Positions 1 to 8,152 of a stretch of DNA of 64,000 nucleotides are shown one piece after another. The notes below the pieces were generated by a model, which did no database searches, was not told the DNA's origin, and was given only the letters and a program-made list of their open reading frames with translations. The stretch's first letter is position 1, and the number at the start of each line of letters is the position of its first letter. The stretch covers positions 1-64,000 of the forward strand of contig JAIQEW010000021.1 in the NCBI GenBank assembly GCA_020073605.1, written 5' to 3'. Source of the stretch: Terriglobia bacterium. Its GTDB lineage: Bacteria > Acidobacteriota > Terriglobia > Acidiferrales > UBA7541. A program made the position numbers and the translations under genes.

Positions 1-129
1 CTGCTTGTAAAACTTCTCCGCTTCTCCCGACGCGTGCACCAGCTTCTTCTCTTCGGTCTCTCCAGTCTCCTTGTCCAACCAACAAATCTGTTGCCAGCTG
101 GGATGAAAATCGCAGCCTATAATGATCAT
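1..129 (-). CDS. IS110-family transposase, N-terminal fragment (runs off the window)
   Basis: Only the first 43 residues are inside the window; the gene continues past position 1. The translation opens MIIIGCDFHPSWQQ and continues with a W-L-D-x-E-T-G-E segment. This matches the start of IS110-family DEDD transposases, where the Asp of the GCDFH segment is the first catalytic acid of the RuvC-like domain. Start is the ATG at 129-127. IS110 enzymes excise and integrate elements guided by a bridge RNA encoded in the non-coding end of the element. That end should lie upstream of this start, around 130-240. Whether the element is complete cannot be judged from here. Confidence 0.8.
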   Translation of the reverse strand, partial: MIIIGCDFHPSWQQICWLDKETGETEEKKLVHASGEAEKFYKQ

Positions 130-237
130 CGAAGGCTCCTTCTTCCTTCCCAGGGTTCTTGGTCTTCCAACTACAGAATACCTGGGTCCGAAACGGAGCC
201 TTCGCTCTTATCCAATCAAGGCTCAAGCGCTTAGGTT
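130..237 (-). other. Non-coding left end of the IS110-like element; candidate bridge-RNA region
   Basis: This is the stretch between the IS110 transposase start and the REP palindrome at 238. It contains an inverted repeat, CGAAGGCTCC at 130-139 and GGAGCCTTCG at 195-204, enclosing about 55 nt. In IS110 proper (not the IS1111 group) the bridge RNA is transcribed from the non-coding end upstream of the transposase gene. The assignment rests on position only; the element boundary and the target and donor loops were not identified. Confidence 0.3.
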
Positions 238-276
238 TTGAGGGTGCCCCATGCTCGGTTTATGAGCGTGGGGCTT
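238..276 (+). repeat. REP palindrome, left copy flanking the RAYT gene
   Basis: A 39-bp element beginning TTGAGGGTGCC. Its core is an imperfect hairpin, GCCCCATGCTC paired with GAGCGTGGGGC around a short T-rich loop, with one G-T wobble. The reverse complement of 864-902 matches it at 38 of 39 positions. Inverted REP pairs around a Y1 transposase gene are the usual arrangement of a RAYT/REP system. Confidence 0.85.
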
Positions 277-339
277 CTTCCTGGTCTCTATGCTTCGACG
301 AGCTGTCCGTTCCGTTTCAATCCACAGGGTCGATTCCAA

Positions 340-849
340 TCAGAACCTCGCCGCGCCCTTGGTAGAAAGCATAGCTGCTCCACGGCAGTCCTTTGGATTC
401 TCTACAAGTCCCCGCTTGAGCGGGTTCGCGTGCATGTAAGCGAGCTTCTCGATCTTCTTCTTGCGGCTCCAGACGTTGAAATCATAGAACCGGCGCTGCC
501 AGAACTGTGGCAGACGGCCGTCGGATCGCGCGAACAGGAAAGATCGCTGCGCTGCCGGCGCACTGTGGTGGGGCTTGCGCCTCAGTTGCCGCGAGACACG
601 CTGCTTGAGCATTTTGAGAACGGTCGAAGGAGTGCCGCGAGCAGGCTCGGAAATGAGCAGGTGGACGTGCTCGGGCATGACCACGTAACCGACCAGCTTG
701 AACCCAAATTGTTCGCGGACCTCGCCGAGAACTTGGACGAATGTATTCCGAGCGCGCGCCGAGTCGAGAAGAGGAAGTCGCCGGTAACAACTGAAGGTGA
801 CGAAGTGCAGATGGCCGAACCCGTAGATGCGCTTGAGGCGTTTCGGCAT
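340..849 (-). CDS. REP-associated tyrosine transposase (RAYT, Y1/TnpA_REP)
   Basis: A 169-residue HUH-superfamily nuclease. It has the family's His-x-His pair in MPEHVHLLI (H61, H63) and a catalytic-tyrosine segment KKIEKLAYMHANPLKRGLV (Y138) followed by the Asn-Pro turn. Length is typical of RAYTs. These enzymes nick single-stranded REP palindromes and are thought to spread them through the chromosome. Inverted REP copies lie on both sides, at 238-276 and 864-902. The left REP is about 60 bp beyond the stop and the right one 15 bp upstream of the start. The gene looks intact. Confidence 0.93.
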   Translation of the reverse strand: MPKRLKRIYGFGHLHFVTFSCYRRLPLLDSARARNTFVQVLGEVREQFGFKLVGYVVMPEHVHLLISEPARGTPSTVLKMLKQRVSRQLRRKPHHSAPAAQRSFLFARSDGRLPQFWQRRFYDFNVWSRKKKIEKLAYMHANPLKRGLVENPKDCRGAAMLSTKGAARF

Positions 850-863
850 GACAGCGAAGCGAA

Positions 864-902
864 AAGCCCCACGCTCACAAACCGAGCATGGGGCACCCTC
901 AA
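864..902 (-). repeat. REP palindrome, right copy flanking the RAYT gene
   Basis: Inverted partner of 238-276, differing at a single base in the loop. It sits 15 bp upstream of the RAYT start codon, so it lies in the gene's 5' untranslated or promoter region and might also influence its expression. Confidence 0.85.
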
Positions 903-1059
903 CAACGTACCCTCAAGTGAAGTGCCGCGATGGTATCATGCCCCGCGGTATTCGGGGGTTGAGTGTGCAGAAACGCGAAAGCCTGGGCCACCCGCCCTAT
1001 GATTTCAACGCTGCCGCCAATATCGATGGGACGTGCACTGCACAGGTCTACGGGACACG

Positions 1060-1482
1060 ATGAGCGCAGCCCAGCCTGAGAGTCTTCACGATCGTTATTG
1101 CGCCAATCGGAACGTTGCAACGGCGGCGATTTTCGTGGCGGGCTGTGCGTGGGTGCTTGTTGGATTCTTGATGGCATGGGTCAGGCCCCATACAACGGAT
1201 TACGGAGCGCCCTCCCTCTTCTTTCAGGCGTGGCTAATTTTCGGGGTCGGGTTCGGCTTTACGATCTTCAAATGCCTCCGGGAACGGGTCGTGATTGCAC
1301 TCTGGCTGCTGGGCTCTGCCAGGGCTTTGTTGTTCGCGGCCGTATCCGGCCTGGCAAGTTGGGCCGGCTTCGCCTATCGCCTTGATCTCGCTGCCTCTGT
1401 CATCGCTCTTGTCCTCAGTGTAAGCATGCTAGCCTCAGCGCTTCGGAGCAGAGATCGACCGTCTTCGAGTCCGTCCATTTGA
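1060..1482 (+). CDS. Small integral membrane protein of unknown function
   Basis: A predicted 140-residue protein starting MSAAQPES. An ATG nine codons upstream (1033) is in frame, but neither start has a clear ribosome binding site. Hydrophobic stretches indicate about four membrane helices: near AAIFVAGCAWVLVGFLMAW, FFQAWLIFGVGFGF, VIALWLLGSARALLFAAVSGL and ASVIALVLSVSMLASAL. The tail is Arg/Ser rich. I do not recognise the family. It stands alone between the RAYT element and a long gap. Support comes from the consistent transmembrane pattern, not from homology. Confidence 0.5.
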   Translation: MSAAQPESLHDRYCANRNVATAAIFVAGCAWVLVGFLMAWVRPHTTDYGAPSLFFQAWLIFGVGFGFTIFKCLRERVVIALWLLGSARALLFAAVSGLASWAGFAYRLDLAASVIALVLSVSMLASALRSRDRPSSSPSI

Positions 1483-2115
1483 GGCAGGCGGGTGGCGCAG
1501 CCTTCGCGACGCATCTCCGCACAACGTGGATTCCTGCCACGCCCCGGCAACTCGCACCCGATTCCATTCACTCTACGGATGAAACTTGAGGGGGTGCCGC
1601 ATCCCTTTGCGGCCTCTGCAAAGGGCGCGCTGCCTTTGATCTTGTCTTAAGCCCACTGGACAACGGCTCCCCTGGATTGGTCTAGCTTCCAGCATCGAGC
1701 CTCCAGGGCAGTCCACAGGGACGCACGCTTGACAACTCCTCTCCCCTCTACAAGCATGGTCGCGATGGACAAGTTCGCCAAATTCGGCTGGAAGTCGGAA
1801 GGTCCCCGAGGGGGGAGCGGCCCCCTAGCCGCCCGCATTTCTAATCGCAAGTTCCAGGAATTAGAATCCCTTCCAAATGCAAGAAAACAAACGGTCGCTA
1901 CCGTTTCTAATCGCCAAGAACCCCGGTATTCACAGCACCGCCTATTACAAGTGCGAGTCGTACCCGATTCAGAGCCGTGGAAACGCCCGCCGGGCGAGTT
2001 ACACTCGTTGGGGCCGGATGATTGGCGGTCCGCATTCCGGCATGCAATGGATCGAACGGGCGAATGTTGCGCTGGAGATGCAGCGCCGCCCGCACGCTTT
2101 ACCGCGGAGGCAGCG
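1483..2115. other. 633-bp gap with no convincing gene
   Basis: Frames open across this stretch give Ser/Arg-rich low-complexity translations and look like noise. The only structure I see is a REP-like segment at 1584-1625: an ACTTGAGGGGG signature followed by a perfect 6-bp hairpin (GCCGCA/TGCGGC, 1596-1613). No tRNA-like fold was found. The last bases (GGAGG near 2107) are the ribosome binding site of the next gene. Confidence 0.5.
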
Positions 2116-2946
2116 ATGAAGCGCATTTTGGTGGCGGACGACGACCGCACGACGCGGCTGTGGCTTTCACAGATCTTGCGCGCCGAGAAATTCGCGGTGT
2201 CCACGGCGTCCGACGGCCGCGCCGCCTGGAAGCAACTCCAGAAAAAGAAATTCGACCTGGTCCTGCTCGATGTCTGGATGCCGCGCATGAACGGCCTGGA
2301 AGTGCTTGCGGCCATGCGCGGGATGAAGTCACATCCGAAAGTAATCGTGCTGACGTCCGACGATACGCCGGGAACTCTTCTCTCTTCCATCCGGGAGCAG
2401 GCGCACCACCATGTTACGAAGCCGATCGGCCGGGACGAGCTGGTCTCGCTGGTGCGGGAATCGCTTGCGAAGAAGACGCGCGTGCCGCCGATCGAGGTGA
2501 TTTCTGCCCGCCCGGAGTGGGTGGAGTTGCTGGTCCCGTGCTCGCTGGAGGCGGCCGAGCGCCTGGAAACGTTCCTGATGCAGCTCGATACGGGGCTACC
2601 TGAAGATGTGCGCTTTGCGGTCGGGCAGGCGTTCCACGAGTTGTTGATGAACGCGATCGAATGGGGCGGCAAGCTCGATCCCAAGCGGCGGGTCCGCATT
2701 TCGCACCTGCGCGCCAAGCGCATGCTGCTGTATCGCATCGCCGATCCGGGCTCCGGATTCAGGTTCACGGACCTCGACCACGCAGCCATCGCGCATAGCG
2801 ACGAACCCACCAAACACGGCCAAATCCGCGAACAGAAGGGCCTGCGCCCGGGCGGATTCGGATTGCTGCTCGTGAAGGCGAACGTGGATGAACTCCTCTA
2901 CAACGAAGCGCAAAACGAAGTCGTCTTCGTGAAATACCTCGATTAG
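2116..2946 (+). CDS. Response regulator fused to an anti-sigma-factor-like HATPase domain
   Basis: The 276-residue protein has two domains. Residues 1-120 are a CheY-like receiver: MKRILVADDD with the acidic pocket, the phospho-acceptor Asp in LVLLDVWMPRMNG, and the conserved Lys of KPIG. Residues ~140-276 resemble an RsbW/HATPase_c fold: N-box ELLMNAIEWGG, DPGSGF, and a Gly-rich GGFGLLL lid. The HATPase part would bind ATP and act as a switch kinase or anti-sigma factor controlled by the receiver. The start is set by GGAGG 6-10 bp upstream; the open frame reaches back to 1729, but that part is low-complexity. No partner kinase or anti-anti-sigma factor is adjacent. Confidence 0.85.
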   Translation: MKRILVADDDRTTRLWLSQILRAEKFAVSTASDGRAAWKQLQKKKFDLVLLDVWMPRMNGLEVLAAMRGMKSHPKVIVLTSDDTPGTLLSSIREQAHHHVTKPIGRDELVSLVRESLAKKTRVPPIEVISARPEWVELLVPCSLEAAERLETFLMQLDTGLPEDVRFAVGQAFHELLMNAIEWGGKLDPKRRVRISHLRAKRMLLYRIADPGSGFRFTDLDHAAIAHSDEPTKHGQIREQKGLRPGGFGLLLVKANVDELLYNEAQNEVVFVKYLD

Positions 2947-3214
2947 CCCGCCTTCCCGGGAGCGGCCCGCCGAAGGGTGAGTTTGCGTGGTACTTCGGTA
3001 ACATTGCCCCCGCCGGTTCCGGGAGCTATCGTGGGCTCGAAGGTTGGGAAAGACTTCGGTCTCATGAGCTGCGGGAAGGGTGTATACTCAGCCAGTATTC
3101 GCTTGCTGACGTACTCCGAAAGTGACGGTGTCCAACTCCCTTTGATCGGCTGAGCCGCGGGACCCAGCCGGAGGTCAACATGTCGTCCCGCCATGAAAGC
3201 TCGGTGGAATCCGG

Positions 3215-3625
3215 ATGATCGTGGCACTCATTTGCGTCCTATCGGTGGCAGCGCTCGCGCAGGTATTTGTCTCGTACTGCCGGTCGGCTCTCGCCTCCGC
3301 CAGAAAGGCGGACCTGTCGGAACGCTTGCTGGAGGTGGCGGGCATCGAGAGCAAGGACATTACCGCGAGCGACTTCGACCGAATTCTTCAGCTGGTGCGA
3401 CTCTGCCCGGATTACGAAGCCGGCCGCGGGGAAATACAAGCCGTAGGAATCTATCGCAATCTCCTGGAAGTCCTGGGCCGCCTGTCACGATCGCTGATGC
3501 CGAGCGTGGCGGCGTGGTCCGAACAAGAGCGCCAGGGCTGCTCGCATTTTGCCGCCGTCGTGCTCGACCGACGCATATCGTCCAGCCGCGAACTCTTTAC
3601 CCAGCACGCCAGCGACCGGCTGTAG
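3215..3625 (+). CDS. Hypothetical membrane-anchored protein
   Basis: A 136-residue protein with one N-terminal hydrophobic helix (MIVALICVLSVAALAQVFVSY) acting as signal anchor, then a helical soluble part (SERLLEVAGIESKDITASDFDRILQLVRLCP and following) without known catalytic motifs. Composition is normal for this genome. The gene ends before tilS begins. The ribosome binding site is poor. I do not recognise the family; the periplasmic or cytoplasmic location of the soluble part is not determinable from sequence alone. Confidence 0.6.
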   Translation: MIVALICVLSVAALAQVFVSYCRSALASARKADLSERLLEVAGIESKDITASDFDRILQLVRLCPDYEAGRGEIQAVGIYRNLLEVLGRLSRSLMPSVAAWSEQERQGCSHFAAVVLDRRISSSRELFTQHASDRL

Positions 3626-3704
3626 CGGCCCCGCTCCCTGCTCTCCCGATCCGCAGGCGCTCGACCCTTTCCCGGACCGCTGCTACCATGGATTCAAGCC
3701 GGCA

Positions 3705-5192
3705 ATGCCGGGCCGGGAATCGCTGACCGTGACACTGCTCGAACAACGCGTATTGGAAAGTCTGCGCCGCACACACATGGTGGCTCCCGGCGATCGTGTG
3801 GGCGTAGCCGTATCGGGTGGCGCGGACTCGGTGGCGCTGCTTCGTCTGCTCGAAAATCTGCGCGAAAAACTCGGGATTACTCTGGTCGTGGTGCACTTCG
3901 ACCATCTCCTCCGCGGCCCGGAATCGGATGCCGACGCCGAGTTCGTGGCGGACCTGGCACGCGCGCGCGGGCTGGAATGGATCGTCGACCGGGAGGACGT
4001 CTCGGCGGCGGCCGCACGACACAAATGGAACCTTGAGGATGCCGCCCGCCGCCTGCGCTATGCGTTTTTCGAGCGCGTGGTCGAGGAAGGCCGCGCCACG
4101 CGCATCGCCGTGGCGCATACGGCGGACGATCAGGCCGAAACGGTTCTCGCGCACCTGCTTCGAGGAACCGGTCCCGCGGGCCTGGCGGGAATCTATCCCA
4201 CGGCCGGTTCGATTGTGCGGCCGCTGCTAGGCGAGCGGCGCGAAGATCTCCGGAATTACCTGCGAGAGCTCGGCCAGGGATGGCGCGAGGATTCGACGAA
4301 TCGCGACCTGCGCCGCGTGCGAGCCCGGATTCGCGAGCAACTCCTGCCTTTGCTCGAGCGCGATTTTACTTCCCACGCCGCAATGCACCTTGCCGGGCTG
4401 GCGCGTCTCGCGCGCGAAGAAGAAGTCTTCTGGAGCGCGCTCGTGGAAGATCGCGTCCGCGCCCTCGTGCGGGCCGATCATGGGAAGCCGCGACTCGCGA
4501 TTCGAGCGCGGGACTTGCTCCTGCCGCTGGAAGTTTCTTCCGCCACCGAGCCGGCGCCGCTGCGCGCGCTAACCGAGCGGCTAATTCGCCGTCTATATCG
4601 TGACCTGCACGGAAACTTGCACGGGCTCACGGCCGAGCACGTCGAACGCGTCATCCATCTTGCTTCGGAGTCCATGAGCGGCAGGCGCATCGAGCTGCCG
4701 GGCGGCATTCTCGTGGAACGGAATTTCGATGAGTTGATTTTCGTGCGCGCCGGGCGCTCCTCGCAAACGAGAGAAACTGCCGCGCAATCGAATGCGTACC
4801 AATATGTTGTGAGCCTTCCGGGCCACGGCGCGACGACCGTTTCCGTTCCAGAACTGAAAAGCCGCTTCTGCCTGAAAGTGATTGACTGGCCTATCGTGGA
4901 GCGCGACACTAAAAGGGAGAGCGCGGTACTGGATGCCGACCTGCTCCGCGCTCCGTTGGTCCTGCGGAACTGGCGGCCAGGGGATGCTTACCAGCCCCGG
5001 GGGCGCCGTCAGCCCCAGAAACTGAAGGAAATGTTCCTGGCGGGGCGCGTGCCAGTTCGCGACCGGGCCTGCTGGCCGGTGCTCGAAAGCGGCGGACGCG
5101 TGGCGTGGGCGCGAGGCATGCCACCCGCGGAGGCGTTTTGCGCGCGAGAAGGCACACGGGCCGGGGTGGTGATTGAGGAAGACCACCTTTGA
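3705..5192 (+). CDS. tilS: tRNA(Ile)-lysidine synthetase
   Basis: This enzyme converts C34 of tRNA-Ile(CAU) to lysidine, using lysine and ATP. The N-terminal PP-loop ATP pyrophosphatase motif SGGADS is at residues 37-42, with the HFDHLLRG and VAHTADDQAET segments following. The C-terminal TilS domain (WRPGDAYQPRGRRQPQKLKE) is present. The 495-residue length is within family range. The frame opens further upstream (3549) but that would overlap the preceding gene, so the ATG at 3705 is preferred; a GTG at 3729 is an alternative. It is followed by an HPRT-like gene and ftsH, the order also known from Firmicutes. Confidence 0.93.
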   Translation: MPGRESLTVTLLEQRVLESLRRTHMVAPGDRVGVAVSGGADSVALLRLLENLREKLGITLVVVHFDHLLRGPESDADAEFVADLARARGLEWIVDREDVSAAAARHKWNLEDAARRLRYAFFERVVEEGRATRIAVAHTADDQAETVLAHLLRGTGPAGLAGIYPTAGSIVRPLLGERREDLRNYLRELGQGWREDSTNRDLRRVRARIREQLLPLLERDFTSHAAMHLAGLARLAREEEVFWSALVEDRVRALVRADHGKPRLAIRARDLLLPLEVSSATEPAPLRALTERLIRRLYRDLHGNLHGLTAEHVERVIHLASESMSGRRIELPGGILVERNFDELIFVRAGRSSQTRETAAQSNAYQYVVSLPGHGATTVSVPELKSRFCLKVIDWPIVERDTKRESAVLDADLLRAPLVLRNWRPGDAYQPRGRRQPQKLKEMFLAGRVPVRDRACWPVLESGGRVAWARGMPPAEAFCAREGTRAGVVIEEDHL

Positions 5193-5199
5193 GGGGGCG

Positions 5200-5766
5200 A
5201 TGAAGGTCGCGTTTACCCGGCAGCGGCTTGCGACGCGAGTCGGCCAATTGGGCCGCGCCATTTCGAAGGATTACGCGGGCCGCACGGTCGACGTGGTCGT
5301 GGTGCTCGAAAATTCGTTTTTGTTCGCCGCCGACCTGGTCCGGGAAATTTCGCGGCCGGTGCTATGCCACTTCGTGCGGTCGGAAATCCGCGACGTTCGT
5401 CTGGCGGGACACGATTGCCGCGAGATCTTTTTCAGCGAGGCCCCGGCGCTTCGCGGCCGCGACGTTCTCGTGGTGGACGCCGTGCTCAACACCGGCGTCA
5501 CGCAGGATTTCTTGTTGAAGCGGCTCGAAGAAGGCCGGCCGCGCACGCTCCGTTTGGCGGTGCTGTTCGACAAGCCGGCGTCCCGGAAAGTGAATCTGAA
5601 AGCTGAATACACCGGGTTCGCTGCTGCATCTAAAGATTGGGTGGGTTATGGGCTGAGCGACGAGGCCGGTCTTTACCGGAACCTTCCTTATGTGGCATCA
5701 GAGGGGTTCCGCACAAGCAGCCGGACGCGACGTTCGGGTGGCCGCAGGAAGGCATCAAAAGGGTGA
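5200..5766 (+). CDS. Hypoxanthine phosphoribosyltransferase-like protein with altered active-site loops
   Basis: The 188-residue protein has the HPRT layout: VLENSFLFAADLVR (residues 35-48), the PRPP-loop position DVLVVDAVLNTGVT (88-101), and the C-terminal WVGYGLSDEAGLYRNLPY. It starts at an ATG 7 bp after GAGGGGG and just past the tilS stop. True HPRTs salvage hypoxanthine and guanine with PRPP. Here the LKG of the first loop reads LEN, and the acidic EDIIDTG reads VDAVLNTG, losing two Asp residues. The location between tilS and ftsH is the classic hpt site, so it descends from hpt, but catalysis is doubtful. A basic Ser/Arg-rich tail follows. Confidence 0.8.
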   Translation: MKVAFTRQRLATRVGQLGRAISKDYAGRTVDVVVVLENSFLFAADLVREISRPVLCHFVRSEIRDVRLAGHDCREIFFSEAPALRGRDVLVVDAVLNTGVTQDFLLKRLEEGRPRTLRLAVLFDKPASRKVNLKAEYTGFAAASKDWVGYGLSDEAGLYRNLPYVASEGFRTSSRTRRSGGRRKASKG

Positions 5767-5775
5767 GGTAACACG

Positions 5776-7713
5776 GTGAACTCAACAGTACGCACAATCA
5801 TATTCTGGGTCATGATGATCGCGCTTGCGTTTGTATTGTGGCAGATGGCGTCGAGGCCCGGCACCACGGCTCATGAGGATGAGCCCAACTACACGAATTT
5901 CCTCGCCAAGGTTGACAGCGGAACGGTCAAGGAAGTCACGATCTATCTTTCGCCCAACAGCGCCGAACTCCAGGGCGAATACCGCGATGGAAGCAAGTTC
6001 CGCGGCGTGACCGTCGCGAACACCGCGATTCCGGACGTCACGAAAGCCCTTCAAGAGAAGGGCGTGCTCTTCAACTACAAGGAAGTGAAGGAAGCCAACT
6101 GGCTCACGCTGGTCATCAACCTCGCCCCGTTTATCCTGATCATCGCCATCTGGATCTTCATGATGAGGCAGATGCAGGCGGGCGGGAATAAGGCGCTCAG
6201 CTTTGGGAAATCCCGCGCGCGGCTGCTGACGGCGCAGCAAAAGAAAGCCACGTTCAAGGATGTGGCGGGCATCGATGAAGCCAAGGAAGAACTGTACGAG
6301 ATCATCGACTTCCTGAAAGACCCTCAGAAATTCCAGAAGCTTGGCGGACGCATCCCCAAGGGCGTCCTGCTCGTCGGGCCTCCGGGCACGGGGAAGACGT
6401 TGCTTGCGCGGGCGATTGCCGGCGAAGCGAACGTTCCGTTCTTTTCGATCTCGGGATCGGATTTCGTTGAGATGTTCGTCGGCGTGGGCGCCAGCCGCGT
6501 CCGCGATCTTTTCGAGCAGGGCAAGAAGAACGCTCCCTGCATCATCTTCATCGACGAGATCGATGCCGTCGGACGCCATCGCGGAGCGGGCCTGGGCGGC
6601 GGGCACGACGAGCGCGAGCAAACGCTGAACGCGCTTCTCGTCGAAATGGACGGTTTCGAATCCAACGAAGGCGTGATCCTGATTGCGGCCACAAACCGGC
6701 CGGACGTCCTCGATCCTGCGCTGCTGCGGCCGGGCCGTTTCGACCGGCGCGTCGTGGTGCCTCGCCCGGACGTGAGGGGCCGCGAGGAAATTCTGCGCGT
6801 GCACACCCGCAAGGTGCCTCTCTCGGAAGACGTCGATCTTTCCGTGATCGCGCGCGGCACTCCGGGCTTTTCCGGCGCCGACATGGCGAACCTCGTGAAC
6901 GAGGCGGCGCTGTGGGCGGCCCGCCAGAACCGCAAATTCGTCATGATGGTGGACTTCGAGATGTCCAAGGACAAGGTCCTCATGGGCGCCGAGCGCAAGT
7001 CCATGATCTTGTCGGACGAGGAAAAGAAGAACACCGCGTACCACGAGGCCGGCCACGCGCTGGTCGCCGCGATGACGCCGGGCGCCGATCCTTTGCACAA
7101 GGTGACGATCATCCCGCGCGGCATGGCGCTGGGCGTCACGATGCAACTGCCCATCGACGACAAGCACACCTACACGAAGGAGTTCCTCGAATCGCAGCTC
7201 GCCGTCCTGATGGGTGGGCGCGCCGCCGAAGAGATCTTTCTGAACCACCTGACGACCGGCGCCGGGAACGATATCGAGCGCGCCACGGAAATCGCCCGGC
7301 AAATGGTTTGCGAGTGGGGCATGAGCACGCTCGGCCCGCTGACCTTCGGGAAGAAAGAGGAAGCAATCTTCCTCGGCCGCGAAATCGCGCAGCACCGCGA
7401 CTATTCCGAGGACACGGCGATCAAGATCGACGGCGAAGTGCGCTCGATCGTCAGCAGCGGATACACCCGGGCGCGCAGCATTCTGGAAACCCATAAGGAC
7501 ACGCTCGAAAGCATCGCGCGGGCGCTGCTCGATCGGGAAGTCCTCGACGCGACCGAACTGAAGCTCCTGATGGAAGGCAAGCCGCTGCCGGAGAAGCTGC
7601 CGCCGCCTCCAGTTGCGCCGCCGGTGGCGACAAGGGAACCGCAGATCAGCCTGCGCCCCGAGCCGCGGCCGATTCCCGGCCTCGCCAAGGGCGAAAAACC
7701 GGCTCCGGCCTAA
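5776..7713 (+). CDS. ftsH: ATP-dependent zinc metalloprotease FtsH
   Basis: Membrane-anchored AAA+ protease that degrades misfolded membrane proteins and regulators. 645 residues: TM1 at ~6-24, a periplasmic domain, TM2 at ~112-130, Walker A GPPGTGKT (201-208), Walker B IIFIDEID (256-263), SRH-region arginines near [10 protein letters not shown], the zinc site HEAGH (423-427), and a Pro-rich C-terminal tail. Start is GTG at 5776 with GAGGTAA about 10 bp upstream. It lies 9 bp after the HPRT-like gene and is probably the last gene of that operon, because a strong intrinsic terminator follows at 7741. Confidence 0.97.
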   Translation: MNSTVRTIIFWVMMIALAFVLWQMASRPGTTAHEDEPNYTNFLAKVDSGTVKEVTIYLSPNSAELQGEYRDGSKFRGVTVANTAIPDVTKALQEKGVLFNYKEVKEANWLTLVINLAPFILIIAIWIFMMRQMQAGGNKALSFGKSRARLLTAQQKKATFKDVAGIDEAKEELYEIIDFLKDPQKFQKLGGRIPKGVLLVGPPGTGKTLLARAIAGEANVPFFSISGSDFVEMFVGVGASRVRDLFEQGKKNAPCIIFIDEIDAVGRHRGAGLGGGHDEREQTLNALLVEMDGFESNEGVILIAATNRPDVLDPALLRPGRFDRRVVVPRPDVRGREEILRVHTRKVPLSEDVDLSVIARGTPGFSGADMANLVNEAALWAARQNRKFVMMVDFEMSKDKVLMGAERKSMILSDEEKKNTAYHEAGHALVAAMTPGADPLHKVTIIPRGMALGVTMQLPIDDKHTYTKEFLESQLAVLMGGRAAEEIFLNHLTTGAGNDIERATEIARQMVCEWGMSTLGPLTFGKKEEAIFLGREIAQHRDYSEDTAIKIDGEVRSIVSSGYTRARSILETHKDTLESIARALLDREVLDATELKLLMEGKPLPEKLPPPPVAPPVATREPQISLRPEPRPIPGLAKGEKPAPA

Positions 7714-7740
7714 TCCGGTTTTCCCAATCAACTTTGTCGA

Positions 7741-7768
7741 AGGGGCGCTCAAGAGAGCGCCCCTTTTT
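7741..7768 (+). terminator. Rho-independent terminator after ftsH
   Basis: A perfect 10-bp stem, AGGGGCGCTC (7741-7750) and GAGCGCCCCT (7755-7764), with loop AAGA, followed by TTTTGTTTT. It lies 27 bp beyond the ftsH stop. Confidence 0.93.
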
Positions 7769-7839
7769 GTTTTCCTACCAGCGCGCGCGACCGCTACGGC
7801 GAATTCTCCATTGATCTCGATTTGGCGTAGAATGGCGCC

Positions 7840-8145
7840 ATGGCGAAGAAACCGGCGGAGACGATCGAAGTCAATTGTCCATGTTGCAGCGCAATGCTGA
7901 CCGTGGACCGGGCGCTGGGCGTCGTGCTGGCGCACGTCGCGCCTGTAAGACCGCCGTCGATCGATCTCGACGACACGGCCCGCTTGCTGCGCGAGCATGA
8001 AGATGCCGTGGAAGCGAAATTCCGGGCATCCGTGGAATCCGAGAGAACGAAGGAAGACGTGCTGGCGCGCAAGTTCGCCGAGGGATTGAAGAAGGCGAAG
8101 GACGCGCCCATCGAAAAGCCCGTCCGCGATTTCGATCTCGACTGA
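7840..8145 (+). CDS. Small conserved hypothetical protein with an N-terminal CPCC motif
   Basis: The 101-residue protein opens MAKKPAETIEVNCPCCSAMLTVD; the Cys-Pro-Cys-Cys cluster suggests half of a metal-binding site. The rest is charged and helical (EHEDAVEAKFRASVESERTKEDVLARKFAEGLKKAKD), with no membrane segment, so it is probably cytosolic. It lies between the ftsH terminator and the VWA gene, which starts 7 bp after its stop, so the two may be co-transcribed. Family and function are unknown to me. Confidence 0.7.
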   Translation: MAKKPAETIEVNCPCCSAMLTVDRALGVVLAHVAPVRPPSIDLDDTARLLREHEDAVEAKFRASVESERTKEDVLARKFAEGLKKAKDAPIEKPVRDFDLD

Positions 8146-8152
8146 ACCCTCC

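Noticed and set aside
1647-2813. 388-codon minus-strand frame over the receiver-HATPase gene
   Set aside because: Ser/Arg-rich translation without hydrophobic core; the plus-strand gene has clear domains.
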